Source of the DNA: Streptosporangium nondiastaticum
GTDB taxonomy: Bacteria > Actinomycetota > Actinomycetes > Streptomycetales > Streptomycetaceae
Direction of reading: 5' to 3'
DNA: 49,864 nucleotides
NCBI RefSeq assembly: GCF_003011965.1
Contig: NZ_PXWG01000042.1
Coordinates: 1 to 49,864, forward strand
Shown here: positions 48,318 to 49,864 of the stretch, one piece after another
How positions within the stretch are numbered: the first letter of the stretch is position 1
How the letters are laid out: each line of letters begins with the position of its first letter
Position numbers and translations under genes: made by a program
Notes under the pieces: generated by a model
What the model saw: only the letters and a program-made list of their open reading frames with translations
What the model was told of the DNA's origin: nothing
The model's database searches: none

Positions 48318-49790
48318 TCAGGCGTCGCCCGGGTCCAGCGGCGGGGACGCCATCCCGCAGTGGTACGTGGTCTCGGGGTGGCTGGGCTCCTCGCCCGTGG
48401 GCTTGCGCGCGCGCAGGCACGTCACCCCGACCGTGAACCAGGCCAGGAGCGCGCCCAGCACCAGGGAGCCCGCGCACCAGTACATCGCGCTGCGGAAGGA
48501 CCGCGAGAAGGCCGCGGGGTCGCGGTAGGCGTCCGGGCCCATGCCGACCAGCAGCGGCAGCGCGGCCACCGCGACCAGGCCGGCGGCGCGGGCCGCCGCG
48601 TTGTTGATGCCGCTGGCCAGGCCGGCGCGGGCGACGTCCACGGAGGCGAGGACGGTCGCGGTGAGCGGGGCGACGAGGGCCGTCATGCCCAGCCCCAGGA
48701 CCACGAGCGCGGGCAGCACGTCCACCCAGTACGAGGCGCCGCGGCCGACGCGGACCATCAGCAGCATGCCCGCGGCGCACAGCAGCGGCCCGATCGTCAG
48801 CGGCAGGCGGGGGCCGATCCGCTGGGCGATGTCCCCGGAGCGGGCCGACAGCAGCAGCATCAGCACAGTCGTGGGCAGCAGGGCCGTGCCGGCCACGAGC
48901 GCCGACCAGCCCACCACGACCTGCAGCTGCAGCACGGAGAGGAAGAAGAAGCCGCTGAAGGCCGCGTAGACGCACACCGTCACCGCGTTGATCGACGAGA
49001 ACAGGCGGTTGGAGAAGATCTGCAGCGGCAGCATCGGGTCGGGGCGGCGGGCCTCCACGCGGCAGAAGGCGATGCCCAGGAGGACGCCCGCGACGGCGGG
49101 GCCGATCACCCACGGCGAGACGCCCTTGTCGGGGGCGGCGATCAGGGCGTACGTCACCGCGCCCAGGGCGAGCGCGCCCAGGGCCGCGCCGAGGACGTCG
49201 AACCGCCCGCCCGCGCCGGGGTCGCGCGTCTCCGGCACGTACTTCAGGGCCACCGGGACGCACACCGCCGCCAGCGGCAGGTTGATCAGGAACACCCAGC
49301 GCCAGCCGGGGCCGTCCACCAGCCAGCCGCCCACGAACGGCCCGACGGCCGTGGCCACCCCGCCCAGGCCGGACCAGGCGCCGACGGCGGCGGCCCGGTC
49401 CTCCTCGCGGAAGACGGCCTGGATGAGGGCGAGCGAGCCGGGCGTGAGGAGGGCCCCGCCGATGCCCTGGAGGGCGCGGGCGGCGATGAGCACGCCGGCG
49501 CTCGGGGCGATCCCGCAGAGCAGCGAGGCGAGCGCGAACCACACCACGCCGATCACGAAGATCCGCAGCCGGCCGTAGCGGTCGCCGAGCGCGCCGCCCA
49601 GCAGGATCAGGCCCGCGAGGGTGAGCATGTACGCGTTGACGGTCCACTGGAGGACCGCCAGGTCGGCGTTGAGGTCCCGGCCGATGTGCGGCAGGGCGAC
49701 GTTGACGACGGTGCTGTCGAGCATCGCCATGCCCGAGCCGAGCACGGCGGTCAGCAGCACCGCGCGCCCCGTGGCGGTGCCCATGCGCAC
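48318..49790 (-). CDS. MFS drug exporter, DHA2 (14-TM) type, start uncertain
   Basis: About 490 residues with 14 predicted membrane segments. Family marks are MAMLDSTVVNVALPHI in segment 1, GALGDRYGRLRIFVIG (motif A), RALQGIGGALLTPGSL and the motif C-like GVATAVGPFVGGWL in segment 5. This is an EmrB/QacA-type proton-driven exporter of unknown substrate. GTG at 49790 or ATG at 49784 starts just before the first helix, but no ribosome site is seen. The frame stays open through a Pro/Ala/Arg-rich stretch to the right window edge, so the true start could lie outside. The stop is 95 bp from the DUF3151 start. Confidence 0.88.
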   Translation of the reverse strand: MRMGTATGRAVLLTAVLGSGMAMLDSTVVNVALPHIGRDLNADLAVLQWTVNAYMLTLAGLILLGGALGDRYGRLRIFVIGVVWFALASLLCGIAPSAGVLIAARALQGIGGALLTPGSLALIQAVFREEDRAAAVGAWSGLGGVATAVGPFVGGWLVDGPGWRWVFLINLPLAAVCVPVALKYVPETRDPGAGGRFDVLGAALGALALGAVTYALIAAPDKGVSPWVIGPAVAGVLLGIAFCRVEARRPDPMLPLQIFSNRLFSSINAVTVCVYAAFSGFFFLSVLQLQVVVGWSALVAGTALLPTTVLMLLLSARSGDIAQRIGPRLPLTIGPLLCAAGMLLMVRVGRGASYWVDVLPALVVLGLGMTALVAPLTATVLASVDVARAGLASGINNAAARAAGLVAVAALPLLVGMGPDAYRDPAAFSRSFRSAMYWCAGSLVLGALLAWFTVGVTCLRARKPTGEEPSHPETTYHCGMASPPLDPGDA

Positions 49791-49864
49791 CGCGGGCCCG
49801 CTGCCGGCGGCCGCCCGCCCCGCCTCCGCGGTCCGCGCCGGCGGGGGCGGCTCGGGGCCGGGCC

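Overview
The window is high-GC DNA (roughly 73% by eye) with strong third-position G/C bias, many GTG starts and tRNA genes without encoded CCA. The gene content (bldC, vdh, lsr2-like lsrL, DUF6274, DUF3073, DUF3151, maleylpyruvate-isomerase-like protein next to purF) points firmly to the core chromosome of a Streptomyces or close relative. The order hrpA-bldC-vdh-DUF3073-purM-purF matches the SCO4092 to SCO4086 order I remember from S. coelicolor, and the right end (purA, then a kynurenine operon) matches the SCO3629 to SCO3647 neighbourhood.

Layout. 0-1.4 kb: end of a lipoprotein gene, a small zinc-peptidase gene and a tRNA-Glu/Asp/Phe cluster. 1.4-6.7 kb: hrpA, a second identical tRNA-Asp, a small CxxC protein and the developmental regulator gene bldC. 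7.1-10 kb: a conserved hypothetical, valine dehydrogenase (vdh), DUF3073. 10.2-20.2 kb: purM-purF with an upstream maleylpyruvate-isomerase-like gene, a TetR/MFS divergent pair, then purS-purQ-purL and the divergent nucleoid-protein gene lsrL. 20.3-25 kb: three tandem, structurally aberrant tRNA-Gly(UCC) genes, a normal tRNA-Gly(GCC), and an ABC exporter/DesK-type two-component operon flanked on the far side by a second copy of that tRNA-Gly plus its terminator. 25-33.5 kb: an OmpR-type two-component pair, purC, a DMFase-like protein, a degenerate M48-like membrane protein, a 139-bp nested inverted repeat, and purD. 33.8-40 kb: a SLATT-domain membrane protein, a hypothetical, a GntR regulator with a class III aminotransferase, a cold-shock protein and a membrane Ser/Thr kinase. 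40-50 kb: purA, a degenerate diacylglycerol-kinase-like protein, a NarL-type two-component pair, the tryptophan-to-anthranilate operon (TDO, kynureninase, formamidase-like hydrolase), DUF3151 and the start of an MFS exporter.

Function. Eight purine genes (purM, F, L, Q, S, C, D, A) lie here in dispersed short units. PurS-PurQ-PurL have 4-nt overlaps and encode one FGAM synthase complex. Regulatory potential is rich: tandem palindromes upstream of purF, a palindrome upstream of purS, TGAC/GTCA-type sites upstream of the ABC/two-component operon and 11-bp direct repeats upstream of the OmpR-type regulator.

Most interesting signal. The three tRNA-Gly(UCC) genes have an altered D-loop (one of G18/G19 replaced) and a T-loop reading G-U-G-C instead of G-T-Psi-C. 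Cell-wall tRNA-Gly of staphylococci shows the same kind of changes. Streptomyces peptidoglycan carries a glycine bridge, so a dedicated non-translational glycine carrier is a testable hypothesis. The rest of the window is mostly well-conserved Streptomyces core; I see no integrase, transposase, CRISPR array or defence island.
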